A stretch of 16,846 nt of DNA, taken from assembly GCF_034044715.1 (NCBI RefSeq), contig NZ_JAXCLW010000016.1, positions 1-16,846 of the forward strand, in the 5' to 3' direction. The position numbers were made by a program, and so were the translations under genes. The notes under the pieces are model-generated. The model was not told the DNA's origin and ran no database searches. It saw nothing but the letters and a program-made list of their open reading frames with translations. Origin of the DNA: Dongia_B soli. Its GTDB lineage: Bacteria > Pseudomonadota > Alphaproteobacteria > Dongiales > Dongiaceae. Shown one piece after another: positions 1 to 8,236 of the stretch. The stretch's first letter is position 1, and the number at the start of each line of letters is the position of its first letter.

Positions 1-155
1 TGCTGTTCCTGCAGTTCAAGCGGCCGCTGCGGCAGCCCGGCAGGGTGCTCGGCGATTTGTTCCTAGCCGCCGTGCGTCACAGCCCTTATGTGCAGGAAGC
101 CCGCCGCAACATCACCGCCTGGGAGGCCGCGCAGCAGCGGATCGAGCGGAACTGA
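1..155 (+). CDS. C-terminal end of an unidentified protein (partial)
   Basis: An open frame enters from the left edge (first full codon at base 3) and ends at TGA 153-155, giving about 50 residues. The segment is rich in Arg, Ala and Gln, with a hydrophobic patch (GDLFLAAV) followed by a charged helix-like tail (EARRNITAWEAAQQRIERN). Codon use is strongly G/C at third positions, as in the clear genes here, which supports real coding. I do not recognise the family, and too little is present to assign a function. No terminator is visible just after the stop. Confidence 0.45.
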   Translation, partial: LFLQFKRPLRQPGRVLGDLFLAAVRHSPYVQEARRNITAWEAAQQRIERN

Positions 156-453
156 TCGGCGGATCACGATACCTGCCCGTTGATTGTGTTACTTCGCCCA
201 TACGGTTCTGAAATGAGGGGACGCCTGCCCTTTTGCGAGGTCTTGCCAGCAAACCGGCATCAGTCAAAGCATATACCTTTGGACAAAGTTCGAGCCGGTC
301 GCTACCTCGGCAATTATCCGCTTCTCGAAGGCATATCTGAATAATTTTGTACGCAGAATGTAGTCCATATCAGGGTAAGGCGGTGAAGTGCATGCCAGTC
401 GAAACCCGACGCACCCTTCAGCGGCTCAAACGATCGAACAGACCCGTAGAGAG

Positions 454-879
454 TTAGCGCCTCGAATCTCTATACCGCTCTTTTGGATAAGCTACATCCT
501 CAACAAACCCTCGGAGTGTCAAATGGAGGCGATTCGATTTCGAACTCCAATACGCCGTCAATCCGTCAAAAGCGACGTCGTAACACCCGCTCGATAACGG
601 GGGATTCAGACCCCTCCAGGTGACACAGACATTGCCATCTCGGTCCAAGTGCCAAGCCCCAGTGTCGTGATCTCCATCGGCAGCTCGGTATGTAGCACTA
701 CCACCCGGCAGGAAATACAGGTAGTACCGCGTGCCGTGACTGCTGATGCCGGTCAGCGTATTGCCGCTCACAGCGGTGACGAAGGAGTCACCCTGGCCGG
801 CGGTTGCCGGCGAAAAGGTGAGCGAACCGAATGTCAGAACAAGAGATGTTAAGGCGAGCGTCGAAATATTTCTTCGCAT
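454..879 (-). CDS. Small secreted protein of unknown function (DUF995-like look)
   Basis: The 141-residue product starts with a clear Sec signal peptide: basic MRRN, a hydrophobic core to about residue 22 and a probable cut after the ATA near residue 27. The mature part is about 110 residues. It has a pattern typical of small lipocalin-like or DUF995-type periplasmic proteins of alphaproteobacteria: a YYLYF strand, a GAWHLDRDGNVCVTW segment and a second cysteine at residue 99 that could pair with Cys85. The DUF995 resemblance is an impression from the G-x-W and C-x-x-W spacing, not a search result. No strong ribosome binding site is visible before the ATG, and the gene stands alone on its strand. 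It is secreted with reasonable certainty; its role is unknown. Confidence 0.65.
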   Translation of the reverse strand: MRRNISTLALTSLVLTFGSLTFSPATAGQGDSFVTAVSGNTLTGISSHGTRYYLYFLPGGSATYRAADGDHDTGAWHLDRDGNVCVTWRGLNPPLSSGCYDVAFDGLTAYWSSKSNRLHLTLRGFVEDVAYPKERYRDSRR

Positions 880-1536
880 CGAGTCACGTCACTATCGGAA
901 GTCGGAAAGCTAAAGTCAAAGTCGTGTTCCAGCTGTGATTGCCCGCTTACTTGCCGGCGACGGTCGAAAGGATGGTAGGTCGGCTTGACCTATGCAGTAG
1001 ACGGCCGAATGGTTCGGTATCGAGCGATACAACATGATTCATTGCCAAAGTTTGTCCGTATCAGGACGCCCTTACAAGGTCGATCGCTGACATTCCCCTC
1101 GAGCAAATGCTGCTGAAGCCGTGCAGAATGCTTTCCTTGTCTTTGACTTCTCAGTCGTGTTGCATTCAACCTCCGCCAGCACAGATCTCCTGACAAAGAC
1201 GTCTGCTTGCTTTAGCGCAAATGATTGCTAAGTCAGTGTAAGGCGGCGCTCCTAGATAGGCCCAAAAATCACTCCGGAGGTCCTGAAGGCGTGTCCAGTC
1301 GTCCCGATTTGCTGGTTCCGAATTTCAAATTTTGACGACTTAGTGGCATCCCACGTGATACCCAGGCCGACTGCTGAGTCAGCCCAGAATGAAGACTGTC
1401 TTTTCGGCTTATTTTTTTTCGCGCCATTTTCACCGCGCCATTCCGCGAGGCGGCGTGGTATAGCCGCCGGCCAACCTTCCCTCGCAGTAAACTTTAGTGC
1501 CTAATTTTTCTTCCACGTGTGTAACCGTGCCGCAGC
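880..1536. other. Long gap without a recognisable gene
   Basis: About 650 bases lie between the secreted protein on the minus strand and the cus operon. Open frames here, such as 990-1196 on the minus strand, are short, Arg/Ser/Gln-rich and lack both a ribosome binding site and a recognisable domain. Two small landmarks can be read: an eight-T run at 1412-1419, and a 9-base direct repeat CGCGCCATT at 1420-1428 and 1434-1442 (14-base period). No convincing hairpin precedes the T run, so I do not call a terminator. Confidence 0.4.
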
Positions 1537-1559
1537 TGCTAACGAATTAAGGGTTAGCA
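1537..1559. promoter_or_regulatory. Candidate operator, 7-bp perfect inverted repeat
   Basis: TGCTAAC at 1537-1543 and GTTAGCA at 1553-1559 are perfect reverse complements separated by nine bases. The dyad is centred about 35 bases upstream of the TATAAT at 1581-1586, where a -35 element or an activator site would lie. No good -35 hexamer sits at the normal spacing, so an activator bound here is plausible. No regulator gene is in the window, so its identity is unknown. It could also be a chance repeat. Confidence 0.4.
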
Positions 1560-1580
1560 ACTCCGTAACAGCCATGCTCA

Positions 1581-1586
1581 TATAAT
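1581..1586 (+). promoter_or_regulatory. Candidate -10 box before the cus operon
   Basis: TATAAT matches the sigma-70 -10 consensus exactly and ends four bases before the ATG at 1591. Transcription would then start at or just inside the first codons. This implies either a leaderless message or a translation start at the second ATG (1600). No ribosome binding site precedes 1591. Confidence 0.4.
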
Positions 1587-1590
1587 CATC

Positions 1591-1941
1591 ATGACGAAGA
1601 TGATCCGCCTGGTTCTTGCAACTTTGTTTGCCGTGTCGTTTATGCTCGGCAGCCTGGGCGGAGCTGCGTCTGCGCAATCCGTTGGCCTCGTCGCGGATCT
1701 GCCCTGTCATATGATTGCCGGACAAGCTGATCCAGGCTCGAAGCCGATGGCGCCGTGCAAGGGTCTAAAGACGGATTGCGTCAATCAAACGGGTTGCGTC
1801 AGCATTAACGCAATGATGGCCCAGCCGTTTGGTCACCAGATCGACATGCAATATGTTGCCGAGCCTGACTATTTGCCAGTGGTCAACGCCCTGCCAAGCT
1901 TTATTCTTGTTCCTGAGCCCCTTCCTCCCAGGACAATCTGA
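1591..1941 (+). CDS. Small secreted Cys/Met/His-rich protein heading the cus operon
   Basis: The 116-residue product has a classical signal peptide (hydrophobic residues 5-21, likely cut after ASA near residue 28). The mature part is rich in soft-metal ligands: Cys39-His40-Met41, Cys56, Cys63, Cys69, Met75-Met76, His82 and Met86. The short tail ends in a Pro-rich PEPLPPRTI. Small secreted proteins of this kind, often ending in a similar Pro-rich motif, are common at the front of copper and heavy-metal efflux operons in alphaproteobacteria. I assign no named family. Periplasmic Cu/Ag binding or sensing is an inference from composition and position. The start is uncertain: ATG 1591 and ATG 1600 both leave the signal peptide intact, and neither has a clear ribosome binding site, while a -10 box lies directly upstream. 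The next firmly identified gene, cusC, starts about 235 bases downstream on the same strand. Confidence 0.75.
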   Translation: MTKMIRLVLATLFAVSFMLGSLGGAASAQSVGLVADLPCHMIAGQADPGSKPMAPCKGLKTDCVNQTGCVSINAMMAQPFGHQIDMQYVAEPDYLPVVNALPSFILVPEPLPPRTI

Positions 1942-2032
1942 TTTCGCCTCCGCACGTAGGTCGTGCATCTAGCTGACAATCAGAAATTCTCGCCACGCCA
2001 ATAGCTGCTGGCGAGCTAAGAAGGGTATCCAA

Positions 2033-2176
2033 ATGAATAGCCGTTGGATGTTGCTGGGCGCGGTCTCGCCCACGCGCTTTGCTGTGGCTGAGAGCCGAAG
2101 GGCCTGGCCGCTCGCTCCGCATCAGCACGTGTCGGAACTTCATCTTCGTGAAATCAAGTTTCACGGGGAGGGGTGA
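2033..2176 (+). CDS. Candidate 47-residue small ORF coupled to cusC
   Basis: ATG 2033 follows an AAGGG at 2021-2025 with suitable spacing. The frame runs to TGA 2174-2176, one base before the chosen ATG of the TolC-family gene at 2178, a classic arrangement for translational coupling. The product opens with MNSRWMLLGAV, which is weakly hydrophobic, and ends with a His-rich tail (PHQHVSELHLREIKFHGEG) containing four histidines. It has no recognised domain. It could be a leader peptide that delivers ribosomes to cusC, a small metal-binding peptide, or chance. The overlapping longer reading of the TolC frame from 2079 has no ribosome binding site and spoils the signal peptide, which favours this layout. 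Confidence 0.35.
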   Translation: MNSRWMLLGAVSPTRFAVAESRRAWPLAPHQHVSELHLREIKFHGEG

Positions 2177-2177
2177 G

Positions 2178-3434
2178 ATGCGCAGTCAATTGCTTTGGCT
2201 CGGCCCCAGCGCGATGCTGGTTGCCAGTCTCGTCCTCAGCCAGCCCGCCGTCGCGCAACCGACAGATAACCTGCTTGGCGCAACCGTGGATGACTTGCTA
2301 GCGGCAGCGCATCAGCTGAGTCCCAATTTGCGGGCAGCAACCCTCGATACAGCGGCCATGGCGGCTAAGGCCGAGGGCGCCGGCAAACTTGACGACCCGA
2401 CCATCAGTGACAGCTACCAGTATTACAAAGATCCCGGCGTCTTCAGCGCTCATACTGTAATGATGTCCCAGGCGTTCCCTCTGTGGGGCAAACGCAGCCT
2501 GCGGCGGGAAGCGGCCCTTGCTGATGTCGACGCGACTCGTGGTCAGGAGCGCGCAGCGCAAGACGAGCTGGACGAGAAGATCAAGGTTGCCTATGCGCAA
2601 TATTTCCTGATCAATCAAAGCCTCAAGATCAACCACGAGATATTCGAACTCGCGTCTCACCTGCGTGAGGCCGCAACCGTCAGGTTCAAGTCCGCGCGTG
2701 GTGATCAGTCGGCGATCATCCAAGCGATGGGGGAGGAAACGGCGGCCAAACTGGAGGCTGTGCGACTCCAGGGTGATCTGGGCGCCGCACGAGCGAATAT
2801 CAACGCGTTGGTCGGCCGTGCCGGAAATGCTCCGCTGGCAGATCCCGTAAAGTTGCGGGCGACGCCGGGTGCCGCTTTGGTCGTATCGACTCTCGTCGAG
2901 CGAGCGCATGCCGGAAACCCAAACCTTTCGGCAAGTGATGCGGCCGTGGCGGCAGCTAAAACACGCAGCAAGCTGGCCAACAAGGCGTGGTACCCCGACC
3001 TGACGGTGAGTGCCGGGCCCATTATCCAGACCAACAACATGCCGGTCGGCTTCGCGGCCACTCTCGGGTTCAACATTCCTGTTCCCTGGGGCCGCGAAGC
3101 CTCCGGGCAGCATGAGGCCGCCGCGCAGCTTGGCGCCTCGGAACAGCGGTTCAATGCGGCACTCTTCGAGATTGAGGGTGCCTTGGGCGAAAGCGTCGCC
3201 AAGCTACAGGCTGCGCGCTCGGCTGCGCAATTGCTGCGGCATGAAACCGTGCCACAGGCCAAGGCGATGTTTCAAACCGTCCTCGCTGATTACAGCCAGG
3301 GTAAGGCCGATCTGACGGCTACTATTGCTGCCCAGCGCCAGATCCATGATGTCGAACTTCGCCTGCTTCAGAACCAGCTCGACGAGCAGGTCGAGTTGGC
3401 GGCCATTGAACGCCTGACGGGGGGAGATCTCTGA
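2178..3434 (+). CDS. cusC: CusC-like outer-membrane factor of the TolC family
   Basis: This is the outer-membrane channel of a tripartite RND metal exporter. The 418-residue product begins with a signal peptide (MRSQLLWLGPSAMLVASLVLSQPAVA) and carries the two long coiled-coil repeats of the outer membrane efflux protein family. The first includes the SQAFPLWGKRSLRREAAL stretch, typical of metal-type members; the second is around NKAWYPDLTVSAGPI. No lipobox cysteine follows the signal peptide, unlike E. coli CusC, so it is probably not lipidated. I chose ATG 2178 because GGGGAGGGG at 2165-2173 is a strong ribosome binding site and the signal peptide starts there. The frame is open back to 2079, but the extra 33 residues look non-coding. 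Its TGA (3432-3434) overlaps the next ATG by one base. Confidence 0.9.
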   Translation: MRSQLLWLGPSAMLVASLVLSQPAVAQPTDNLLGATVDDLLAAAHQLSPNLRAATLDTAAMAAKAEGAGKLDDPTISDSYQYYKDPGVFSAHTVMMSQAFPLWGKRSLRREAALADVDATRGQERAAQDELDEKIKVAYAQYFLINQSLKINHEIFELASHLREAATVRFKSARGDQSAIIQAMGEETAAKLEAVRLQGDLGAARANINALVGRAGNAPLADPVKLRATPGAALVVSTLVERAHAGNPNLSASDAAVAAAKTRSKLANKAWYPDLTVSAGPIIQTNNMPVGFAATLGFNIPVPWGREASGQHEAAAQLGASEQRFNAALFEIEGALGESVAKLQAARSAAQLLRHETVPQAKAMFQTVLADYSQGKADLTATIAAQRQIHDVELRLLQNQLDEQVELAAIERLTGGDL

Positions 3435-4705
3435 TGCGCCCGCTTCTCTTTTCCATTCTTATCGCTCTCGGTATGACGTCAGCAGCCGGTCTCGCTCATG
3501 CCCAGGATGCAACGTCGCAATCCGATGCCGTCGGGAAGCAATCGGCCACGGGCGAGCGCCGCATCCTCTATTACCGCAATCCGATGGGCTTGCCCGATAC
3601 ATCTCAGACTCCCAAGAAGGACCAGATGGGTATGGACTATCTGCCGGTCTATGCCGATGAAGGCGGGCAAGATGATCCGCCGGGAACTGTGCGAATCAGT
3701 CCGGGCCGCCTGCAAACGCTTGGAGTCCGGACCGAGGCCGCGCTGATGCGGCCTTATGCGGCCCGTAGCATTCGCGCGACCGGGAGCTTGGAGTTTGATG
3801 AGCGGCATCTTGCTGCCGTCACCACTAAGGTGTCTGGCTGGGTCGAACATCTCGCTGTCTCAGCGACTGGCGACTCGGTGAAGCGAGGCCAAGTCCTGGC
3901 GGAGATCTATTCGCCGGACCTCGTTGCCTCCGAGAATGAGTATCTGGTAGCAGCGCAACTGGACAAGTCGATCATTGGCGCCTCGGATCAACGCTTGCGT
4001 GCGCTAGATATTCCGGTCGGTGAAATTGAGCGCTTGCGTCGGACCGGAAAGGTAGCGCGACGGATTGCCGTTCTGGCACCCGCCGACGGTATCGTAGTCG
4101 AAAAGCCAGCCCAAGAAGGCATGCGCGTCGAGGCCGGTGAACCGCTTTACAAGACGGCCGACCTTTCAACCGTCTGGCTGATCGCCCAGGTCCAGGAGCA
4201 AGACCTGGGCCTTATCCAACAGGGAGAGCAGGTGAGCGCGACTTTTGTTGCTTATCCGGGGCGTAGCTTCACCGGGACAGTGGACTTCATCTATCCGACG
4301 TTGTCATCGGAAACCCGGACCGGCCAGGTGCGCATCATTATGCCGAATCCGGACGGTGCCCTACGTATCTCCATGTACGCCAATGTCGAGATCAAGGGCG
4401 CCATCGGCAATCAATCGGTTCTTGCCGTGCCCAGCTCGGCAGTGCTCGACAGCGGCACGCGGCAGGTCGTGCTTGTCGCGGTTGGCCAAGGCAAGTTCCA
4501 GCCGCGTGCCGTCCACCTCGGCATACGCGGGGATGACTGGGCCCAGATACTGAGTGGTGTCAAGGAAGGCGAGCGAGTCGTCGTTGGGGCAAACTTCCTG
4601 ATCGACGCCGAAAGCAACCTTCGCGCGGCCCTCCAAGGTTTCACTGACGGAGCGAAGTCCAGCTCTGATCAATCCAAACCCGCACAACAGGATGTCGCGC
4701 AATGA
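3434..4705 (+). CDS. cusB: CusB-like periplasmic adaptor of a Cu/Ag RND exporter
   Basis: This is the membrane-fusion subunit that bridges the inner-membrane pump and the outer-membrane channel. The 423-residue product has a signal peptide (residues 1-23, ending AHA). A heavy-metal-binding domain follows at about residues 44-75, with the YYRNPMGLPDTS and DQMGMDY motifs; Met51, Met65 and Met67 correspond to the methionines that bind Cu(I)/Ag(I) in E. coli CusB. Next comes the usual adaptor order: beta-barrel, lipoyl halves (GWVEHLAVSATGDSVKRGQVLAEIYSP and VLAPADGIVVEKPAQEGMRVEAGEPLY), a short helical hairpin between them, and a membrane-proximal domain. Its last four bases (ATGA, 4702-4705) also start the pump gene, so the two are translationally coupled. 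Confidence 0.92.
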   Translation: MRPLLFSILIALGMTSAAGLAHAQDATSQSDAVGKQSATGERRILYYRNPMGLPDTSQTPKKDQMGMDYLPVYADEGGQDDPPGTVRISPGRLQTLGVRTEAALMRPYAARSIRATGSLEFDERHLAAVTTKVSGWVEHLAVSATGDSVKRGQVLAEIYSPDLVASENEYLVAAQLDKSIIGASDQRLRALDIPVGEIERLRRTGKVARRIAVLAPADGIVVEKPAQEGMRVEAGEPLYKTADLSTVWLIAQVQEQDLGLIQQGEQVSATFVAYPGRSFTGTVDFIYPTLSSETRTGQVRIIMPNPDGALRISMYANVEIKGAIGNQSVLAVPSSAVLDSGTRQVVLVAVGQGKFQPRAVHLGIRGDDWAQILSGVKEGERVVVGANFLIDAESNLRAALQGFTDGAKSSSDQSKPAQQDVAQ

Positions 4706-7700
4706 TCGGTCGTCTTATCGAGCTTTGCGCTCGGAATAAGATATTGGTGTTACTCGGAACACTGATGCTAGCTGGTGTCGGCGTATGGTCGCTCATCAAC
4801 ACGCCGCTCGACGCCCTGCCGGATCTCTCCGACACGCAAGTGGTCGTCTATACCGAGTATCCGGGTCAAGCCCCGCAAGTGGTCGAAGATCAGGTGACCT
4901 ATCCGTTGACCACCGCTCTCTTGGCGGTACCTCATGCCAAGGTGGTGCGGGGTTTCTCGGATTTCGGCTCGTCATTCGTCTATGTGGTGTTTGAAGACGG
5001 AACCGATCTCTATTGGGCGCGTAGCCGTGTCCTGGAATACTTGAATTTTGCCGCGAAGCGCCTCCCGCAAGGTGTCACGCCAGCCTTAGGGCCGGATGCC
5101 AGCGGTGTTGGCTGGGTCTACCAGTATGTCGTCACTGGGGCTGAGCGTTCCTTGGCGGAGTTGCGCAGTATCCAGGACTGGCTGGTCCGCTACAACTTGG
5201 TCACGGCAAAAGGCGTCGCAGAGGTTGCCAGCGTCGGTGGTTTCGAGCGGCAATATCAGGTGGTCGTCGATCCGCTGAAGCTTCAGGCCTATGGCCTCTC
5301 TCTCGACACGGTCACTGACGCAATCCGCAACAGTAACCAGGATGCGGGTGGTCGCACCATCGAGATGAGCGAAACCGAATATATGATTCGAGGCCGCGGC
5401 TATCTCAAAGATACGCAAGATCTTAGCAATATCGTATTGAAAGCTGATCCGAATGGCTCAGGGACGCCGGTCCTGCTGAAAAATGTCGCCCAGATCGAGT
5501 TAGGACCTGACGAACGGCGTGGCATTGCCGAAATGAACGGTGCTGGCGAGGTCGTAGGCGGCATCGCCCTGAAGCGCGATGGGGCGGATGCCCTGACGAC
5601 GATCAGCAATATCAAGAACAAGATCGAAGAGCTGAAGCCCGGCCTACCGGAAGGCGTGTCGATCCAACCGGTCTACGACAGGTCTCAGCTCATCGACAGC
5701 GCCATCCACACCTTGAAACATACGCTGGTGGAAGAAAGCCTGATCGTCGCGCTTGTCTGCATCATCTTCCTGCTCCATGTGCGCAGCGCCCTGGTGGCAA
5801 TTCTCACCCTTCCCATAGGTGTGTTGCTGGCATTCGCCGGGATGCGGGCCCTTGGGATCGGCTCAAACATCATGAGCCTCGGGGGCATTGCCATCGCCCT
5901 CGGCGCCATGGTGGATGCAGCCATCGTCATGATCGAAAACGCGCATAAACATGTGGAACGCCTGAAGCCCGGTGAGCCGAGAGGCCCGGCCCTGATTGCT
6001 GCGGCAAAGGAAGTGGGCCCGTCCCTCTTCTTCAGCCTGCTGGTGATCGTCGTCTCGTTCCTGCCAGTCTTTGCGCTGGAGGATCAGGAGGGCCGGTTGT
6101 TCAAGCCACTGGCCTACACCAAGACGTTTGCGATGGCGGGTGGTGCGCTTCTCTCCGTGACCCTGGTGCCGGTTTTGATGTTGTTCTTCGTCCGCGGCCG
6201 CATTGTTCCGGAACACAGGAATCCCATCAATAGGGTATTGATCTGGCTCTACCGGCCAGTCATTCGCCTCGTCCTGCGCATTCCGGTGCTGGTCGTGCTG
6301 GCTTCGGTCATCGTCCTCGGCGCCACATTCTGGCCTGTTTCCAAGCTCGGCAGCGAATTCATGCCTAGCCTGAACGAGGGTACCCTACTGTTCATGCCGG
6401 TAACGTTGCCGGGCCTATCAGTGACCAAAGCTGCCGAACTGTTACAGACCCAGGATCGCATCATCAAGTCGTTTCCCGAGGTGGAGTCGGTCTTCGGAAA
6501 AGCGGGACGAGCGATGACAGCAACCGATGCCGCACCGGTGGAAATGAGCGAGACAGTGGTCAATCTGAAGCCGCAGAGCGAGTGGCCTGCTGGCAAGACG
6601 CTGGATCAGCTCATTGCCGAGATGAACGCAGCGCTGCAACTGCCCGGTGTCAGCAATGCCTGGACCATGCCGATCAAGGCCCGGATCGACATGCTCTCGA
6701 CCGGCATCCGGACACCGGTCGGCGTCAAGGTCTTCGGGCCGGACCTCCATGAACTGGAGCGCCTCGCGACGGAAGTGGAGCGGATCGTCCACGATGTGCC
6801 CGGTACGACGAGTGCTTTTGCAGAACGCCTGGAGGGTGGGCACTATGTCGAGATCGAACCGAATCGGGCTGCGATTGCCCGATATGGTTTATCAGTTGTC
6901 GATGTCCAGAAAATCGTGGCCTCTGCCCTTGGCGGCGAGACGGTTACCACGACGGTTGAAGGGCGCGAGCGCTATGGCGTGAATGTCCGTTATCCCAGGG
7001 GCCTGCGCGATGATCCCCAAGCCATCGCGAGCCAGGTTCTGGTGTCGACGATAAGCGGCGCCATGGTGCCGCTCGGCCAGGTCGCCGATATCCGCGTGAC
7101 CCTGGGCCCGCCCAGCATCCGCACTGAGAATGCCCAGCCGGTCGCCTATATTTACGTCGACCTTCAGGGCCGTGACCTCGGCGGCTATGTAAGCGAGGCT
7201 GCCCGGAAGGTAGCCCGACAGGTGACGATGCCACCGGGCTATCATATCGAGTGGAGCGGTCAGTTCGAGTATCTGCAGCGGGCCGAGGCGAAGCTCAAGA
7301 TTGTCATTCCTGCGACGCTTTTGGTCATCTTTGTTCTGCTCTTCCTGAATTTCGGCCGCCTCACGGAAACCGTCATCGTGATGCTCTCTGTGCCCTTCGC
7401 CCTGGTGGGTGGCGCCTGGTTGATGTGGTGGCTAGGGTACAACATGAGCGTAGCCGTGGCCGTCGGCTTCATCGCCCTCGCCGGTGTCGCGGCCGAGACA
7501 GGCGTTGTCATGCTCATCTATCTCGACCATGCTTTGGCCGAAATCTGCCGTAAGCGGGGCGAGGAAGGCGAGGCCCTCACCAAAGGAGATCTGCGCAAAG
7601 CCATCATGGCCGGTGCCGTGGAGCGGGTTCGGCCGAAGATGATGACCGTCGTTGCCATCATGGCCGGGTTGGTTCCAATCCTCTGGAGTGCTGGAACCGG

Positions 7701-7887
7701 GTCGGAAGTCATGCGCCGGATCGCCGTACCGATGGTTGGCGGGATGGTGTCGTCCACAGTCCTCACCTTGCTGGTCATCCCGGCGATCTACGTCATCGTC
7801 AAGGGGTGGCGATTGCCAAGCGAAAGTGCAAAGACTGTTCAGAGTGGCTTTGGTTCCGCGGCGCCTACACCGGTCCCTGCGGAGTGA
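4702..7887 (+). CDS. cusA: CusA-like RND pump, Cu(I)/Ag(I) efflux, HME type
   Basis: This proton-driven inner-membrane pump exports monovalent copper or silver from the periplasm or cytoplasm through CusB and CusC. At 1061 residues it is full length (E. coli CusA has 1047) and spans the family end to end: N-terminal TM1 with DALPDLSDTQVVVYTEYPG, and TM4 with GAMVDAAIVMIENAHK, in which Asp405 is the proton-relay residue. Lys979 lies in VRPKMMT near the C-terminus. Met565 (LLFMP), Met615 (APVEMSET) and Met664 (RIDMLSTG) are spaced exactly as Met573, Met623 and Met672, the metal-binding methionines of E. coli CusA, so Cu/Ag is favoured over Co/Zn/Cd. No frameshift or missing motif is visible. 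It is the last gene of the operon; a hairpin terminator begins four bases after the stop. Confidence 0.95.
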   Translation: MIGRLIELCARNKILVLLGTLMLAGVGVWSLINTPLDALPDLSDTQVVVYTEYPGQAPQVVEDQVTYPLTTALLAVPHAKVVRGFSDFGSSFVYVVFEDGTDLYWARSRVLEYLNFAAKRLPQGVTPALGPDASGVGWVYQYVVTGAERSLAELRSIQDWLVRYNLVTAKGVAEVASVGGFERQYQVVVDPLKLQAYGLSLDTVTDAIRNSNQDAGGRTIEMSETEYMIRGRGYLKDTQDLSNIVLKADPNGSGTPVLLKNVAQIELGPDERRGIAEMNGAGEVVGGIALKRDGADALTTISNIKNKIEELKPGLPEGVSIQPVYDRSQLIDSAIHTLKHTLVEESLIVALVCIIFLLHVRSALVAILTLPIGVLLAFAGMRALGIGSNIMSLGGIAIALGAMVDAAIVMIENAHKHVERLKPGEPRGPALIAAAKEVGPSLFFSLLVIVVSFLPVFALEDQEGRLFKPLAYTKTFAMAGGALLSVTLVPVLMLFFVRGRIVPEHRNPINRVLIWLYRPVIRLVLRIPVLVVLASVIVLGATFWPVSKLGSEFMPSLNEGTLLFMPVTLPGLSVTKAAELLQTQDRIIKSFPEVESVFGKAGRAMTATDAAPVEMSETVVNLKPQSEWPAGKTLDQLIAEMNAALQLPGVSNAWTMPIKARIDMLSTGIRTPVGVKVFGPDLHELERLATEVERIVHDVPGTTSAFAERLEGGHYVEIEPNRAAIARYGLSVVDVQKIVASALGGETVTTTVEGRERYGVNVRYPRGLRDDPQAIASQVLVSTISGAMVPLGQVADIRVTLGPPSIRTENAQPVAYIYVDLQGRDLGGYVSEAARKVARQVTMPPGYHIEWSGQFEYLQRAEAKLKIVIPATLLVIFVLLFLNFGRLTETVIVMLSVPFALVGGAWLMWWLGYNMSVAVAVGFIALAGVAAETGVVMLIYLDHALAEICRKRGEEGEALTKGDLRKAIMAGAVERVRPKMMTVVAIMAGLVPILWSAGTGSEVMRRIAVPMVGGMVSSTVLTLLVIPAIYVIVKGWRLPSESAKTVQSGFGSAAPTPVPAE

Positions 7888-7890
7888 GAT

Positions 7891-7932
7891 AGGAGGCGTC
7901 TGCATCTTGGAAGCCGATGCAGACGCCTCTTT
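7891..7932 (+). terminator. Hairpin terminator of the cus operon
   Basis: A 14-bp perfect stem (GAGGCGTCTGCATC at 7893-7906 with its complement at 7916-7929) and a 9-base loop start four bases after the cusA stop. One G-U and one A-U pair can lengthen the stem. The T stretch after it is short (CTCTTTCCC), so termination may be imperfect, but stem and position are convincing. Confidence 0.8.
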
Positions 7933-8236
7933 CCCTATGCAGCGATGAAGGAGACATAACCGGGTACAAGCGGCTAAATGCAGAGCGACAAAAGCGGCAC
8001 CATTCCCGCGACGAGACTGGTTGCCAGTCTAAGATGCGCGGCATCAGACATGATAAAACACATCGCGCAGAGGGCAGTAAACCGATGAGACCGGTATAAC
8101 GCCGACGCTAATAAGCCAGTCGCGCTTCAAATCGAGGCCGCCGACGGCCGCCATAATGCAGGTCGCGAGAACAAAGCGAACTTTTCTCCTTCATCGCGAA
8201 CCCACCAACATGAGAGCGAACAGGTCCAACCTGGCC
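7933..8236. other. Convergent gap between the cus operon and the thiolase
   Basis: About 300 bases separate the cus terminator from the thiolase stop, which is read from the other strand. A small hairpin, AGACTGG-TTG-CCAGTCT at 8014-8030, has no T tract on either side. On the minus strand some short stretches read as hydrophobic peptides in more than one frame (roughly 7985-8190) but without one sustained frame, so I call no gene. Confidence 0.35.

Noticed and set aside
990..1196. 68-codon minus-strand frame in the left gap
   Set aside because: No ribosome binding site, no domain, and a composition typical of random reading.
1412..1419. Eight-T run as a possible terminator tail
   Set aside because: No stable stem of suitable length directly precedes it on the plus strand.
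2079..2177. Upstream extension of the TolC-family gene to ATG 2079
   Set aside because: The added 33 residues are unlike any signal peptide, have no ribosome binding site and precede a clean signal peptide with a strong site at 2178.
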